From the NCBI RefSeq assembly GCF_014205295.1, contig NZ_JACHNF010000001.1:620001-684000 (forward strand): 64,000 nucleotides of DNA, given 5' to 3'. This DNA is from Kribbella solani. Lineage in GTDB: Bacteria; Actinomycetota; Actinomycetes; Propionibacteriales; Kribbellaceae. The notes under the pieces are model-generated. The model did no database searches. It worked only from the letters and a program-made list of their open reading frames with translations, and had not been told where the DNA came from. Of this stretch, positions 8,770-17,884 are shown one piece after another. Both the position numbers and the translations under genes were made by a program. Numbering within the stretch: the first letter of the stretch is position 1; each line of letters opens with the position of its first letter.

Positions 8770-9759
8770 GTGAGTCGTCCGACGATCGCTGGGGTGGCCC
8801 GGGCGGCGGGGGTCTCGGTGGCGTCGGTGTCGCGGGTGCTGAACGGGTTGCCGGCGACCGAGGAGATGGTCGAGCGGGTGCAGCGGGCGGTGTCCGAGCT
8901 CGGGTACGTGCCGGACTCGCGGGCGCGGTCGTTGAAGGTCGGGCGGACGTTCCAGTTGACGCTGGCGGTCGCTGATGTGGGTAACCCGGTGTACGTGACG
9001 ATGATGCGGGCGGTCGAGGAAGTCGTGTCCGCCGCGGGGTACCGGTTGGTGGTCACGACGACCGGTCCGGAGGTGGTGGACGAGGTCGCGCTGGTACGGG
9101 GGATGGCGCGCGGGTACGCCGACGGGTTGCTGATCAGCCCGATCCGGGTGGACGAGGATCTGGTGAAGTCGATCCGGGAGTGTGAGGTACCGGTGGTGGT
9201 GGCCGGTAGTGTCCCGGCCAAGGCCGGCGTCGACACGGTGCGCGCGAACTCCCCGAAGGGCATGCTGCTCGCCGTTGACCACTTGGCGTACTGCGGCCGG
9301 AAGCGGATCGCCTTCCTGAACGGTCCCGCCGACACGGTCCCCGGAGCCGCCCGGGCCAAAGGTTTCGCCGAGGCGATGAAAGCCCACAACCTCCACCCAG
9401 CCGCCCTCGCCGAAGCCACCGACTTCACCTTCACCGCGGGACGAACCGCGGCACGTGAGCTGCAGGCCGCAGCCAAGTTCGACGCGGTGATTTGTGCGAA
9501 TGACTTGTTGGCGGTGGGGTTGATGCATGAGTTGGCGGGGGTTGGGCTGGGGGTTCCGGATGATGTCGCGGTGGTCGGGATGGATGACAGTGAGTTGGCC
9601 GAGCAGAGTTTTCCGCCGTTGACGAGTGTGAATCTGGGGTCCGCGGAGCGTGGTCGCCGGGCGGCTGAGTTGCTGCTGGCAAGGATCGAGGACAACGAGC
9701 GGACGCCCCGGCGGATCGTGGTCCAGCCGTCTCTGAGCCTGAGGGGATCGACCCCATGA
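8770..9759 (+). CDS. LacI-family transcriptional repressor
   Basis: Protein of 329 residues. The N-terminal helix-turn-helix and hinge (RPTIAGVARAAGVSVASVSRVLNG) are canonical, followed by a periplasmic-binding-protein-like sugar domain (LTLAVADVGNPVYVTMMRAVEE through MDDSELAEQSFPPLTSV). AGGAGG lies six bases before the GTG. It is the first gene of a run: its stop overlaps the permease start (ATGA), so repressor and transporter are made together. Its operator lies directly upstream. The effector is probably the sugar or nucleoside-type molecule taken up by the adjoining transporter. Confidence 0.93.
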   Translation: MSRPTIAGVARAAGVSVASVSRVLNGLPATEEMVERVQRAVSELGYVPDSRARSLKVGRTFQLTLAVADVGNPVYVTMMRAVEEVVSAAGYRLVVTTTGPEVVDEVALVRGMARGYADGLLISPIRVDEDLVKSIRECEVPVVVAGSVPAKAGVDTVRANSPKGMLLAVDHLAYCGRKRIAFLNGPADTVPGAARAKGFAEAMKAHNLHPAALAEATDFTFTAGRTAARELQAAAKFDAVICANDLLAVGLMHELAGVGLGVPDDVAVVGMDDSELAEQSFPPLTSVNLGSAERGRRAAELLLARIEDNERTPRRIVVQPSLSLRGSTP

Positions 9760-10691
9760 TGGCTTCGATCACCGCCGCGGCGAAGGCGAAGAACTCCGGG
9801 AAACCGAACAACTCGGGTCGGCCGAAGCAGAATCGGGAAGCGATTCTGTTGTTCCTGCCCGCGCTGCTGCCGGTGCTGATCCTGAGCGTGTACCCGCTGA
9901 TCCGCGGCATCGCGCTCGGCTTCACCGACGCCCGCGCCGGGCTGAACGTCGAAACCAGCTTCATCGGCTTCGAGAACTTCTCCAAGCTGCTGCACAACAA
10001 CCTGTTCTGGGACTCGTTCCGGATCGGCGTCATCTGGACCCTGTCGGTGACGATCCTGCAGTTCGTCGCCGCGCTCGGGCTGGCTCTGCTGCTGAACGCG
10101 GATCTCAAGTTCCGCGGCGTCGCCCGTACGCTCGCGCTGATCCCGTGGGCGATGCCGCCGGTGGTCGTGGCGATCATGTGGCGCCTGCTGCTGCACCCGA
10201 CGAACGGTCCGGTCAACGAGATCCTGCTGAAGCTGCACCTGACCGACCAGCCGATCAACTTCCTCGGCGATTTCAGTACGGCGCTGCCGGCCGTGATCGT
10301 GGTCGGGATCTGGGTCGGCATGCCGATGACGACCGTGACGTTGCTGGCCGGTCTGCAAAGCATCGACCGCAGCCTGTACGAGGCGGCGGCGGTCGACGGC
10401 GCCAGCGCGTGGAGCCAGTTCTGGAACATCACCCTGCCGCAGCTCAGGACGGTCATCGTCGCGATCACCAGCCTGGACATGATCTGGAACTTCAACTCGT
10501 TCGGCCTGGTGTACGTACTCACGGCCGGCGGACCAGGTGGAAAGACCATGCTGCCGATGCTGTTCGCGTACAACGAGGCCTTCCGTTACGGAAACTTCGG
10601 GATGGCCGCGGCGATGGGTGACGTGATGGTGGTCATCATCATCTTGTTCCTGTTCTTCTACCTGCGGAACCGGCTGCGGAGCGAAGCATGA
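9756..10691 (+). CDS. ABC sugar transporter permease, MalF/UgpA type
   Basis: Integral membrane subunit of a carbohydrate ABC importer (311 residues). After a Lys/Asn-rich cytoplasmic start, about six membrane helices follow (first LFLPALLPVLILSVYPLI). The cytoplasmic EAA loop that contacts the ATPase is clear: YEAAAVDGASAWSQFWNITLP (about 207-228). Overlaps with the repressor before it and the permease after it (both ATGA) mean one transcript. No ATPase gene is present in the window, so the importer probably uses a shared MsiK-type ATPase encoded elsewhere, as is common for actinobacterial sugar importers. Confidence 0.93.
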   Translation: MMASITAAAKAKNSGKPNNSGRPKQNREAILLFLPALLPVLILSVYPLIRGIALGFTDARAGLNVETSFIGFENFSKLLHNNLFWDSFRIGVIWTLSVTILQFVAALGLALLLNADLKFRGVARTLALIPWAMPPVVVAIMWRLLLHPTNGPVNEILLKLHLTDQPINFLGDFSTALPAVIVVGIWVGMPMTTVTLLAGLQSIDRSLYEAAAVDGASAWSQFWNITLPQLRTVIVAITSLDMIWNFNSFGLVYVLTAGGPGGKTMLPMLFAYNEAFRYGNFGMAAAMGDVMVVIIILFLFFYLRNRLRSEA

Positions 10692-11521
10692 GAACCCGTC
10701 CGGCCACCCGCGCCCTGCAGTACGCCGCCGTCGTGGTGTACCTGATCTTCCTCGGCTTCCCCTTGCTGTGGCTGATCTCCAGCTCGCTGAAGTCGCCGCA
10801 GGAGTTCGCCAGCATCACGCCGAGCCTGCTCCCGAAGCACGCGAACCTGTCCAACTACACCGACGCGCTGAACGAGCAGGGCCTGGTCCGCGGGCTCGGC
10901 AACAGCCTGCAGATCTCGATCTACAGCACGATCCTGGTACTGATCGTGGCGCTCCCGGTCTCGTACGCGCTGGCCCGCTTCCGCAGCAGGCTCCGCCCGT
11001 TGACGAATGGCTGGATCCTGGTCAGCCAGGTGTTTCCGGTGATCCTGATCGTGATCCCGCTGTTCATGATCCTGCGCCCGTTGCATCTGACGAACACGAT
11101 CCCCGGCGTGGTGATCGTGTACATGGTGTGGTCGCTGCCGTTCGCGTTGTGGATGCTGCAGGGGTATGTCGCGGCCGTACCGCGTGAACTCGAAGAGGCG
11201 GCCGCGGTGGACGGCGCGACCCGGTTGCGGACGATCGTCTCGATCGTGATGCCGCTGCTCCGGCCCGGCCTGATCGCGACCGCGATGTTCACCTTCATCT
11301 CGGCGTGGAACGAGTTCTTCTTCGCCCTGGTCCTGTTGCAGGACCCGGAGCTCAAAACACTCCCGTTGGTCCTGGCCCGCTTCGTCGGAGCCGAAGGCCA
11401 AGTGCAGTTCGGCCCGCTCGCTGCCGCCTCCGTACTGGCGACGGTGCCAAGTCTCGTCTTTTTCGCCTTCCTCCAGCGCCGGTTGACGTCCGGTTTGCTG
11501 AGTGGCGCAGTCAAAGGTTAG
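10688..11521 (+). CDS. ABC sugar transporter permease, MalG/UgpE type
   Basis: Second membrane subunit (277 residues) of the importer, with about six helices starting ALQYAAVVVYLIFLGFPLLW. The conserved EAA loop LEEAAAVDGATRLRTIVSIVMP lies at about 164-185. Its ATG overlaps the stop of the first permease, as usual for a MalF/MalG pair that forms a heterodimeric channel. The binding lipoprotein gene begins nine bases downstream. Confidence 0.93.
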   Translation: MRTRPATRALQYAAVVVYLIFLGFPLLWLISSSLKSPQEFASITPSLLPKHANLSNYTDALNEQGLVRGLGNSLQISIYSTILVLIVALPVSYALARFRSRLRPLTNGWILVSQVFPVILIVIPLFMILRPLHLTNTIPGVVIVYMVWSLPFALWMLQGYVAAVPRELEEAAAVDGATRLRTIVSIVMPLLRPGLIATAMFTFISAWNEFFFALVLLQDPELKTLPLVLARFVGAEGQVQFGPLAAASVLATVPSLVFFAFLQRRLTSGLLSGAVKG

Positions 11522-11529
11522 GAGAGGTA

Positions 11530-12813
11530 ATGAAGAAGGTATTGACCGCGTTGCTCGCGGCGGGCGCCCTGGTGACGCTCGCGGCGTGCGGGGGCAACAG
11601 CAACGACAGCAACGGTTCGGGTTCCGGCTCGAACGAGAAGGTGACGCTCAAGTTCCAGAGCCTGGCGTTCCAGAAGACCACGGTCGCGGCGACCAAGAAG
11701 ATCGTCGCCGACTGGAACGCGGCGAACCCGAACATCCAGGTCGAGTACGTGCAGGGCAGCTGGGACTCGGTGCACGACCAGCTGGTCACGCAGTTCCAGG
11801 GCGGTACCGCGCCGGACATCATCCACGACGAGTCCGCCGACATCACCGGTTTCATCAACCAGGGCTACCTCGCGGACATCTCGAAGTACCTGAGCCAGGA
11901 GACCAAGGACGCCGTCTCGCAGGGTGTCTGGGACACGGTCTCCAAGGACGGCAAGGTGTACGCCGCGCCGACGCTGCTCCAGTCGTACGTCGTGTTCGCG
12001 AACTCGAACCTGCTGAAGCAGGCCGGGATCACCGCGACCGGTGACTCGCTGAGCTGGGACGACCTGGCCGCGGACGCGAAGAAGCTGACCGCGGCCGGCA
12101 AGTACGGTCTGGGCTGGGGTCTGAAGAGCCCGACCGCGACGATGCTGAACCTCGGTCTGAACTTCGACGCGAAGTTCTTCGACGGCACCGGTCAGGACGC
12201 GAAGGCCACGATCGGCGACGCCGAGCTCGAGGTACCGAAGCGCATCCACGCGATGGCGTACACGGACAAGTCGATCGACCCGACCTCGCTGACGCAGAGC
12301 GGTTCGGACGTACTGCCCGGGTTCTACGCCGGCAAGTACGGGATGATCGTGGCCGGCAACTATGTCGCGCAGCAGATCGCCGAAGAGGCGCCGAAGGGCT
12401 TCCAGTGGGAAGTGCTGCCGCCGCTGAAGGGCACCAGCAGCAAGCAGGCCGCGAACCCGCAGACGCTGTCGGTGCCGGCCGAGGGCAAGCACATCGAGCA
12501 GTCGGCGAAGTTCATCGACTACTTCATGAAGGCCGAGAACCTGGCCGCGGTCGGTCAGGGTGACTGGCTGATCCCGACCACGCAGGGTGCTCGGGACGCG
12601 ATCCAGAAGGCGACCGGTGGCAAGAACGGCTGGCAGCAGACGCTTGCCTCCGGCACCGAGCTGACCAAGGCACCGTTCCAGAGCGTGCAGAACTACCCGA
12701 AGTGGAAGGACCAGATCGCGACGCCGGCGTTCCAGGAGTTCCTGGCGAACAAGACCGACGCCGCGGCCCTGGGCAAGAAGCTGAGCGACGGATGGGGTCA
12801 GGTCAACCAGTGA
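11530..12813 (+). CDS. ABC sugar-binding lipoprotein (extracellular solute-binding protein family 1)
   Basis: Protein of 427 residues with a lipoprotein signal: MKKVLTALLAAGALVTLAAC, lipid-modified Cys at position 20, followed by a Ser/Gly/Asn linker. The mature part has the family 1 pattern (ADWNAANPNIQVEYV, then FQGGTAPDIIHDE), typical of proteins that capture oligosaccharides or related solutes outside the membrane and deliver them to the permeases. GGAGAGG precedes the ATG. It follows the permeases and overlaps the glycohydrolase gene by GTGA. The ligand cannot be read from sequence; the downstream ribosyl-type enzymes suggest a ribose-containing molecule. Confidence 0.93.
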   Translation: MKKVLTALLAAGALVTLAACGGNSNDSNGSGSGSNEKVTLKFQSLAFQKTTVAATKKIVADWNAANPNIQVEYVQGSWDSVHDQLVTQFQGGTAPDIIHDESADITGFINQGYLADISKYLSQETKDAVSQGVWDTVSKDGKVYAAPTLLQSYVVFANSNLLKQAGITATGDSLSWDDLAADAKKLTAAGKYGLGWGLKSPTATMLNLGLNFDAKFFDGTGQDAKATIGDAELEVPKRIHAMAYTDKSIDPTSLTQSGSDVLPGFYAGKYGMIVAGNYVAQQIAEEAPKGFQWEVLPPLKGTSSKQAANPQTLSVPAEGKHIEQSAKFIDYFMKAENLAAVGQGDWLIPTTQGARDAIQKATGGKNGWQQTLASGTELTKAPFQSVQNYPKWKDQIATPAFQEFLANKTDAAALGKKLSDGWGQVNQ

Positions 12814-13946
12814 CGTCCTTGCTCGAAGAGAAGGCGACCGGCGTCCTCGTCGGCTCCGCGGTCGGTGACGCGATCGGTGGGGCCGTCGAGGGCTGGACCC
12901 CGGAGGCGATCCGGGAACGGCACGGCGGCTGGGTGACCGGCATCGTCGGTCCGTGGTACGACAACTGGCGGACGGCGCGCCCGATCGCGCCGTACCACAA
13001 GGGCGACGGCCACATCACCGACGACACCTTGATGACACACGCGCTGGTCGAGGTGTACGACGAGCGGCGCGCGCACCTGGACGCGTACGCGGTGGCCGAA
13101 TCGCTGGTCCCGAAGATGCTGAACGGTACCCGCTGGGTGCCGGAGCTCGAGGCCGACGCCCTGCTGCTGCAGCGGGTGTTCCTGGCCGAGAAGTGGCTGG
13201 TCGCGCGGCTGCACTACGGCCACGTCGACCCGCGCGAGGCGGGCGTCGGCAACATCGTGAACTGCGGCGCGGCCATGTACATGGCGCCGGTCGGGATCGC
13301 CAACGCGGGCGATCCCGAGGGGGCGTACGCCGAAGCGCTGGATGTCGCCGGCGCGCACCAGTCGAGCTACGGGCGGGAGGCGGCCGGCGTGTTCGCGGCC
13401 GCCGTCGCCGCGGCGATGACCCCGGGCGCGACGCCTGCGTCCGCGGTCGAGGCGGCGATCGGCCTGGCCAAGGACGGCACTCGGAGGGCCGTCGAGGCGG
13501 TGGCCGAAGCGGCCCAGGGCGTGACCGACTGGGAGCAGGCGATTCCGGTGCTGCGGAAGGCGATCGAGCCCTACGACACGGTCGGCCCGAACTACCGGGA
13601 CCTGTCGATGGACTCGCGCCGGCCGAGCCGTACCAAGGCGATCGAGGAACTTCCGGTCGCGCTCGGGTTCGTGCTGGTCGCCGAAGGAGACGTCCGGCGG
13701 GCCGTGCTGGGAGGCACGAACTACGGGCGCGACGCGGACTCGATCGCGTCGATGGCCGGCGCGATCACCGGTGCGCTGAGCGGCCGGGCCGGCGTACCGG
13801 ACGAGTGGGCCGGTCCGATCGCCGACGCCAGCAAGACCGACCTGGAAGAGCCGGGGCGGGTGATGGCATCGGTGGTCAAGGACATCCGTACGGCCGACGC
13901 CGCGCGCTGGGCGGAACGTACGGCCGCGTTGGACGCGTTGGTCTGA
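12810..13946 (+). CDS. ADP-ribosylglycohydrolase family protein (first copy)
   Basis: Protein of 378 residues of the ARH/DraG family. Metal-binding motifs are visible: GDAIGGAVEG (about 18-27), TDDTLM (about 71-76) and GRDADSIASMAGAITG (about 306-321), with Asp and Thr placed as for the two Mg2+ ions of ARH enzymes. The family removes ADP-ribose or related groups from N- or O-linked substrates. The GTG overlaps the stop of the binding-lipoprotein gene, so it is cotranslated with the importer; this points to a small imported substrate rather than a protein target. There is no signal peptide, so it acts in the cytoplasm. Confidence 0.9.
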   Translation: MTSLLEEKATGVLVGSAVGDAIGGAVEGWTPEAIRERHGGWVTGIVGPWYDNWRTARPIAPYHKGDGHITDDTLMTHALVEVYDERRAHLDAYAVAESLVPKMLNGTRWVPELEADALLLQRVFLAEKWLVARLHYGHVDPREAGVGNIVNCGAAMYMAPVGIANAGDPEGAYAEALDVAGAHQSSYGREAAGVFAAAVAAAMTPGATPASAVEAAIGLAKDGTRRAVEAVAEAAQGVTDWEQAIPVLRKAIEPYDTVGPNYRDLSMDSRRPSRTKAIEELPVALGFVLVAEGDVRRAVLGGTNYGRDADSIASMAGAITGALSGRAGVPDEWAGPIADASKTDLEEPGRVMASVVKDIRTADAARWAERTAALDALV

Positions 13947-13982
13947 ATGTCAGTTGACCGGGGCGGTGGGGCGGGGAAGGAA

Positions 13983-14807
13983 TCAAGCACCGTAGGCCTC
14001 TATTTCGACGATTCGGGAGTACCCGTGGTCGTTGGAGTCGTGGATGACGAGCTGGACCGCGTCGACTGCCACCGGTGTGAAGGTGACGGTCACGCGGCCG
14101 GTCTCGTTGCCGCGTACCTGGCCGACCGGCTTCCATTGATCACCGACGCGGACTTGGACGTCGAAGTCGCGGATGCCCATCACGGCGGCCGGGTAGCGGG
14201 CCGAGTCGAGAGTTTGCAGGACGACGCGGCCGACGGTGGTCGGCTGGACGAAGTCGACGCCGTACGTGTCGGGGAAGACGTCCTTGGTGTTGTCGTGCCA
14301 GCCGCTGGCGCCCCATTGCGCGGAGTCGGCGTTACCGTCGACGCCGCCGCAGAGCCGCATGTTGCCGTTGGTCGACGACGCGACGGCCTGCTCGCCGAGG
14401 AGCAGGTTGTCGCGCGCCGGGACTGGCTTGACGATGACCGGGATCTTCAACTGCTGCTTGTCGACGCTCAGGTTGACCGTGTGGGTGGCGGGCGCGGTGC
14501 CGCGTGGGACGGTGATTTCGAGCGGCGCCTTCACCAGCTGGTCGATGGGGAGATAGCTGGAGAACTGGTGGCGGGAGAGGGTGAGCGCCGGGTCGGCGGA
14601 GACGCGCAGGTCGGCGATGGTGGGTTTGCGGCCGGTGTTGGTCATGCCGAGGGTGAGCTTGCCGGACGGGAAGCAGGGGAGGGGGACGACCTCGACGGGT
14701 TGTGGGGTGGCGCTGAGCTCCACCTGGTTGTTGCCGCTGGCAACAGCAACCGCCGGGACAGCAAGCACGAGCGGCAGGGCGAGCAACGCGGCCGGACGTC
14801 TGAGCAT
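13983..14807 (-). CDS. Secreted protein with C-terminal discoidin-like (F5/8 type C) domain
   Basis: Protein of 274 residues with a signal peptide (MLRRPAALLALPLVLAVPAVAVASG). The C-terminal half (from about 140) resembles a galactose-binding-like/F5/8 type C module: NLLLGEQAVASSTNG, then WHDNTKDVFPDTYGVDFVQPTTVGRVVLQTLD, and a closing VQLVIHDSNDHGYSRIVEIEAYG. Such modules bind carbohydrates or surfaces. The N-terminal half is beta-rich with no named motif. It lies on the minus strand between two plus-strand operon segments and follows the PhoD gene in the same direction, so it may share its transcript. Confidence 0.78.
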   Translation of the reverse strand: MLRRPAALLALPLVLAVPAVAVASGNNQVELSATPQPVEVVPLPCFPSGKLTLGMTNTGRKPTIADLRVSADPALTLSRHQFSSYLPIDQLVKAPLEITVPRGTAPATHTVNLSVDKQQLKIPVIVKPVPARDNLLLGEQAVASSTNGNMRLCGGVDGNADSAQWGASGWHDNTKDVFPDTYGVDFVQPTTVGRVVLQTLDSARYPAAVMGIRDFDVQVRVGDQWKPVGQVRGNETGRVTVTFTPVAVDAVQLVIHDSNDHGYSRIVEIEAYGA

Positions 14808-14814
14808 GAGCAGA

Positions 14815-14945
14815 TCCGTTCTGATGAGAGCCGGACGAGGTCGGGCGGGAACGGGCCGGGGTCGGGCGAGAGCCGGACGGCGTCGGGTCCGAGCGGGCCG
14901 GGGTCGGGTGGGAGCCGGGCGGGGTCCGGTTCGGGGCGGGCGAAG
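14815..14945. repeat. Imperfect G/C-rich tandem repeat region
   Basis: About 130 bases between two minus-strand genes consist of degenerate copies of a unit close to CGGGCCGGGGTCGGGxGAGAG, read on the plus strand. Almost no T or A occurs. No open frame is supported on either strand. The repeat could be a recombination-generated expansion or a transcription pause region upstream of the discoidin-type gene. Confidence 0.55.
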
Positions 14946-16505
14946 TCAGGCGAGGCCGGGGCGGTTGTTTTCGACGACCAGGGTGGCGCGGGTGGACGCT
15001 GTGCCGCCGGGTGTGGTGACGCGGTCGACGATGCGGAACTCCGACGTCCACTGGGTCCGATCCAGCCGGCAACTCAAGTAACCCCGCTGCACGTTCTGGA
15101 ACTTGACATGCGGATTCTCGGCCAGCAGCGCCCGCCCCGTACTGTCGACATCAACCCCGTCCTTCCCGGACGAAATCGACGTGGTGACAAACTCGCTCCC
15201 GATCACCGGCGCACTCGGATCGGCGAAGTTCACCCGCAGATCCGACGCCACGCTGCGATGCAAATCACCGGTCAGGACGACGAAGTTCCGTACGCCCCGA
15301 TCGCGTACGCCGGACAGAACCCGATCCCGGGACGCGGTGTACCCGTTCCAGGTGTCCATCGGAAGTTCGAGCTCCGGCCCGGTCTTCCGGTCGAGCTGTG
15401 CCATCGCGACCTGTTGCGCGACCACGTTCCACCGACTGGTCGACCGACCGAGCGTGTCCAGCAGCCACCGTTCCTGCGCGTCGCCGGTGATGGTCCGCGC
15501 CGGATCGGCGGACACCTCGTCCGGCGGCAGCCACCCGCCCGTACTGGTCTGATCGTCGCGGAACTGTCGCGTGTCCAGCACACTCAGATCCGCCGTACGC
15601 CCGTACCGGAGATGCCTGTGCAAGCGGATCGACGGACCGTCGGGGCACTGGTCGAGGCGCAGCGGCATGTGCTCCCAGTACGCGCGGAAACCGTTGGCGC
15701 GGCGGACCAGGAACTCGTCGTAGGGCAGCCCGTCCTCGGACACGTACCCGGCCCAGTTGCCTTCGACTTCATGGTCGTCGAGCGTCACGATCCACGGCGC
15801 GGCGGCGTGCGCTGCCTGCAGGTCGGGATCGGTCTTGTGCAACGCGTACCGCGCCCGGTACTCGTCGAGCGTAAAGATCTCGCCCGCGAAATCGACCGGG
15901 ACCTCCTGGTTGCGTACGCCCGCGGTCGGGCCGACGCCGACTTCGTAGATGTAGTCGCCGAGGAAGAGCACGACATCGTGATCGCGGCGAGCCACATCCT
16001 GGTACGCGGTGTAGAAACCGTCGTAGAACGCTTGGCAGGACGCGACCGCCATCGTCATCGCGGGTTCGTCGGCCGGTGCCGGCGCGGTGCGCGTACGCCC
16101 GACCGGACTGATCTGCCCGGCGGCACGGAAGCGGTAGAAGTAGTGCCGCCACGGTCGCAGGCCGCGGACGTCGACGTGCACGGTGTGCGCGTACTCGGGG
16201 CGGGCCTGCGCGGTGCCGCGACGTACGACCCGGCGGAACGTCTCGTCTTCGGCGACCTCCCACTGCACGGCGACAGCGCGGTCGTCCATGCCACCGAACG
16301 GTTCGAGCGGGCCTGGTACGAGCCGGGTCCAGATCACCACGGCGTCCGGCAGCGGATCACCCGAGGCGACGCCGAGAGTGAACAACGGCCTTTTGCCGGT
16401 GCGATGCGGTATTCCTGCCGCATCGGCAAGGTCGGGGAGGTTTCCGGTGAGAGCGAGCGCGGCAGCGGCACCCGTGGCGGTCAGAAAACTGCGGCGGTTG
16501 ACCAT
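14946..16505 (-). CDS. phoD: PhoD-family alkaline phosphatase/phosphodiesterase
   Basis: The ATG at 16505 gives a twin-arginine signal (MVNRRSFLTATGAAAALAL), whereas the longer frame to 16568 only adds a non-conserved leader. The mature protein (total 519 residues) has the PhoD layout: an N-terminal beta domain (FTLGVASGDPLPDAVVIWTRL) and a metallophosphoesterase core with VLFLGDYIYE, TLDDHEVEGNW and VVLTGDLHRS, which supply the Asp, Asn and His ligands for Ca2+/Fe3+. It hydrolyses phosphomonoesters and diesters outside the cell to release phosphate. It is exported folded through the Tat system. Confidence 0.92.
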   Translation of the reverse strand: MVNRRSFLTATGAAAALALTGNLPDLADAAGIPHRTGKRPLFTLGVASGDPLPDAVVIWTRLVPGPLEPFGGMDDRAVAVQWEVAEDETFRRVVRRGTAQARPEYAHTVHVDVRGLRPWRHYFYRFRAAGQISPVGRTRTAPAPADEPAMTMAVASCQAFYDGFYTAYQDVARRDHDVVLFLGDYIYEVGVGPTAGVRNQEVPVDFAGEIFTLDEYRARYALHKTDPDLQAAHAAAPWIVTLDDHEVEGNWAGYVSEDGLPYDEFLVRRANGFRAYWEHMPLRLDQCPDGPSIRLHRHLRYGRTADLSVLDTRQFRDDQTSTGGWLPPDEVSADPARTITGDAQERWLLDTLGRSTSRWNVVAQQVAMAQLDRKTGPELELPMDTWNGYTASRDRVLSGVRDRGVRNFVVLTGDLHRSVASDLRVNFADPSAPVIGSEFVTTSISSGKDGVDVDSTGRALLAENPHVKFQNVQRGYLSCRLDRTQWTSEFRIVDRVTTPGGTASTRATLVVENNRPGLA

Positions 16506-16585
16506 GGCAGTGAGTATCGATGCGCTCCGACAGAACGAACCAGGCACGCGTTTCGCCTGGCGCAACAAGGGAAGGAAGAGCAGCG

Positions 16586-17884
16586 ATGAGAATGACCTGG
16601 GTGCAGCCGGAGGACCTCCTCCCGCACCAATTGGTCCAGGCCCGGTCCGAGGGTGTGGACGTCACCGACGTCCAGGCCCGCTGGCTGGCCGCCGGGGGTA
16701 CGACGGATGCTCCGGTGTCCGGCGCCTCCAGTGAGCCGGCCGCTCCGGCGTTACGGGCGCTCGCCCGGGAGCTGCTCGACGTACTCGACGCACGGACGGC
16801 GGAGTGGCACGCCCCGGAGATCCCGGAGCTGCCGTCGCTCGGCGCGCCGGTCGAGCTCGAGCAGCGGACGCTGAACGCGTGGCTCGGTCGCGCCGCGGGG
16901 AACCTGCTCGGCAAGCCGGTGGAGAAGATCCCGCGGGTGGGCATTCGGGAGATCCTGACCAGCTCGGGGCAGTGGCCGCTGGCGCGGTACATCACCGCGA
17001 TCGGCGTACCGGACGAGGTGCAGCAGCGCTGGCCGTGGAACCGGCGGTCGAAACCGACCAGCCTGCGTGAGGTCATCGACGGGATGCCCGAGGACGACGA
17101 TCTGAACTTCGCCATCCTCGCGCTGCTGATGATGGAGCGGCATGGTCCTTCGCTGAGTACGGAGGACGTCGCGCTGACCTGGCTGAACGATCTGCCGGCC
17201 GGGCGCGTGTTCACCGCCGAACGTGTTGCCTACCGCAACCTTCTGGAAGGCGTCGAGCCGGCCCGCGCGGCCGTGGTCGGCAACCCGTTCCGGGAGTGGA
17301 TCGGCGCGCAGATCCGGACCGACGCGTACGGCTGGGCGCATCCGGGCGACCGAACCGCCGCCGCGCGACTCGCGCTGGTGGACGCCCGCTTGAGTCACAC
17401 CGGGGCCGGTGTCGACGGCGCGCTCTGGGTGGCGGCGATGTCCGCGGCCGCGCTCGTCGTCGATGATCCGGTCAAGGCCGCAATTGCCGGTCTGGACGTG
17501 ATCGACCCACAGGGCGCGATCGCGCGCGCGGTTCGCTTCGGGCTGACCCTCGCGGACGCCGGTCTTGACGAGGCGCTCGACGCGTTGCACGCCGAGTACG
17601 GCGATCTGCACTGGGTGCACTCGGTGAACAACAGCGCACTCACCGCGTACGCGCTGACTGCACCGGACTTTGCCGGCGCGGTCGGCCGGGCGGTGATGGG
17701 CGGCTGGGACACGGACTCGGCCGGTGCGACCGTCGGGGCGGTGTTTGGTGCCACCCGCGGGGTTCCGGCAGAGTGGTCCGCACCGCTGGACAACCGGGTG
17801 GCCACGAGCCTGCCGGGAATGGACCAGATCGCGATCGACGAGCTGGCGCGCAGGACTGTGGAGGTGGCCCGGGGTGGAGCCTGA
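16586..17884 (+). CDS. ADP-ribosylglycohydrolase family protein (second copy, N-terminally extended)
   Basis: Protein of 432 residues. An N-terminal extension of about 90 residues (VQPEDLLPHQLVQARSEG) precedes an ARH-type fold: AWLGRAAGNLLGKPVEKIP (from about 97), DDDLNFAILALLMMERHG (about 170) and GWDTDSAGATVGAVFGA (about 372). The acidic metal-binding residues are retained, but the first motif is AAGN rather than GDA. It is distant from the copy at 12810 and so probably acts on a different bond or step. The start is set by GAAGGAAG seven bases upstream. The ribokinase-like gene begins inside its last codons. Confidence 0.85.
   Translation: MRMTWVQPEDLLPHQLVQARSEGVDVTDVQARWLAAGGTTDAPVSGASSEPAAPALRALARELLDVLDARTAEWHAPEIPELPSLGAPVELEQRTLNAWLGRAAGNLLGKPVEKIPRVGIREILTSSGQWPLARYITAIGVPDEVQQRWPWNRRSKPTSLREVIDGMPEDDDLNFAILALLMMERHGPSLSTEDVALTWLNDLPAGRVFTAERVAYRNLLEGVEPARAAVVGNPFREWIGAQIRTDAYGWAHPGDRTAAARLALVDARLSHTGAGVDGALWVAAMSAAALVVDDPVKAAIAGLDVIDPQGAIARAVRFGLTLADAGLDEALDALHAEYGDLHWVHSVNNSALTAYALTAPDFAGAVGRAVMGGWDTDSAGATVGAVFGATRGVPAEWSAPLDNRVATSLPGMDQIAIDELARRTVEVARGGA

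Noticed and set aside
13947..16589. Very long open frame of 880 codons on the plus strand
   Set aside because: It runs antisense to two clear secreted-protein genes (discoidin-type and PhoD) and its translation is Arg/Gly/Asp-biased without motifs; it is a high-GC shadow.
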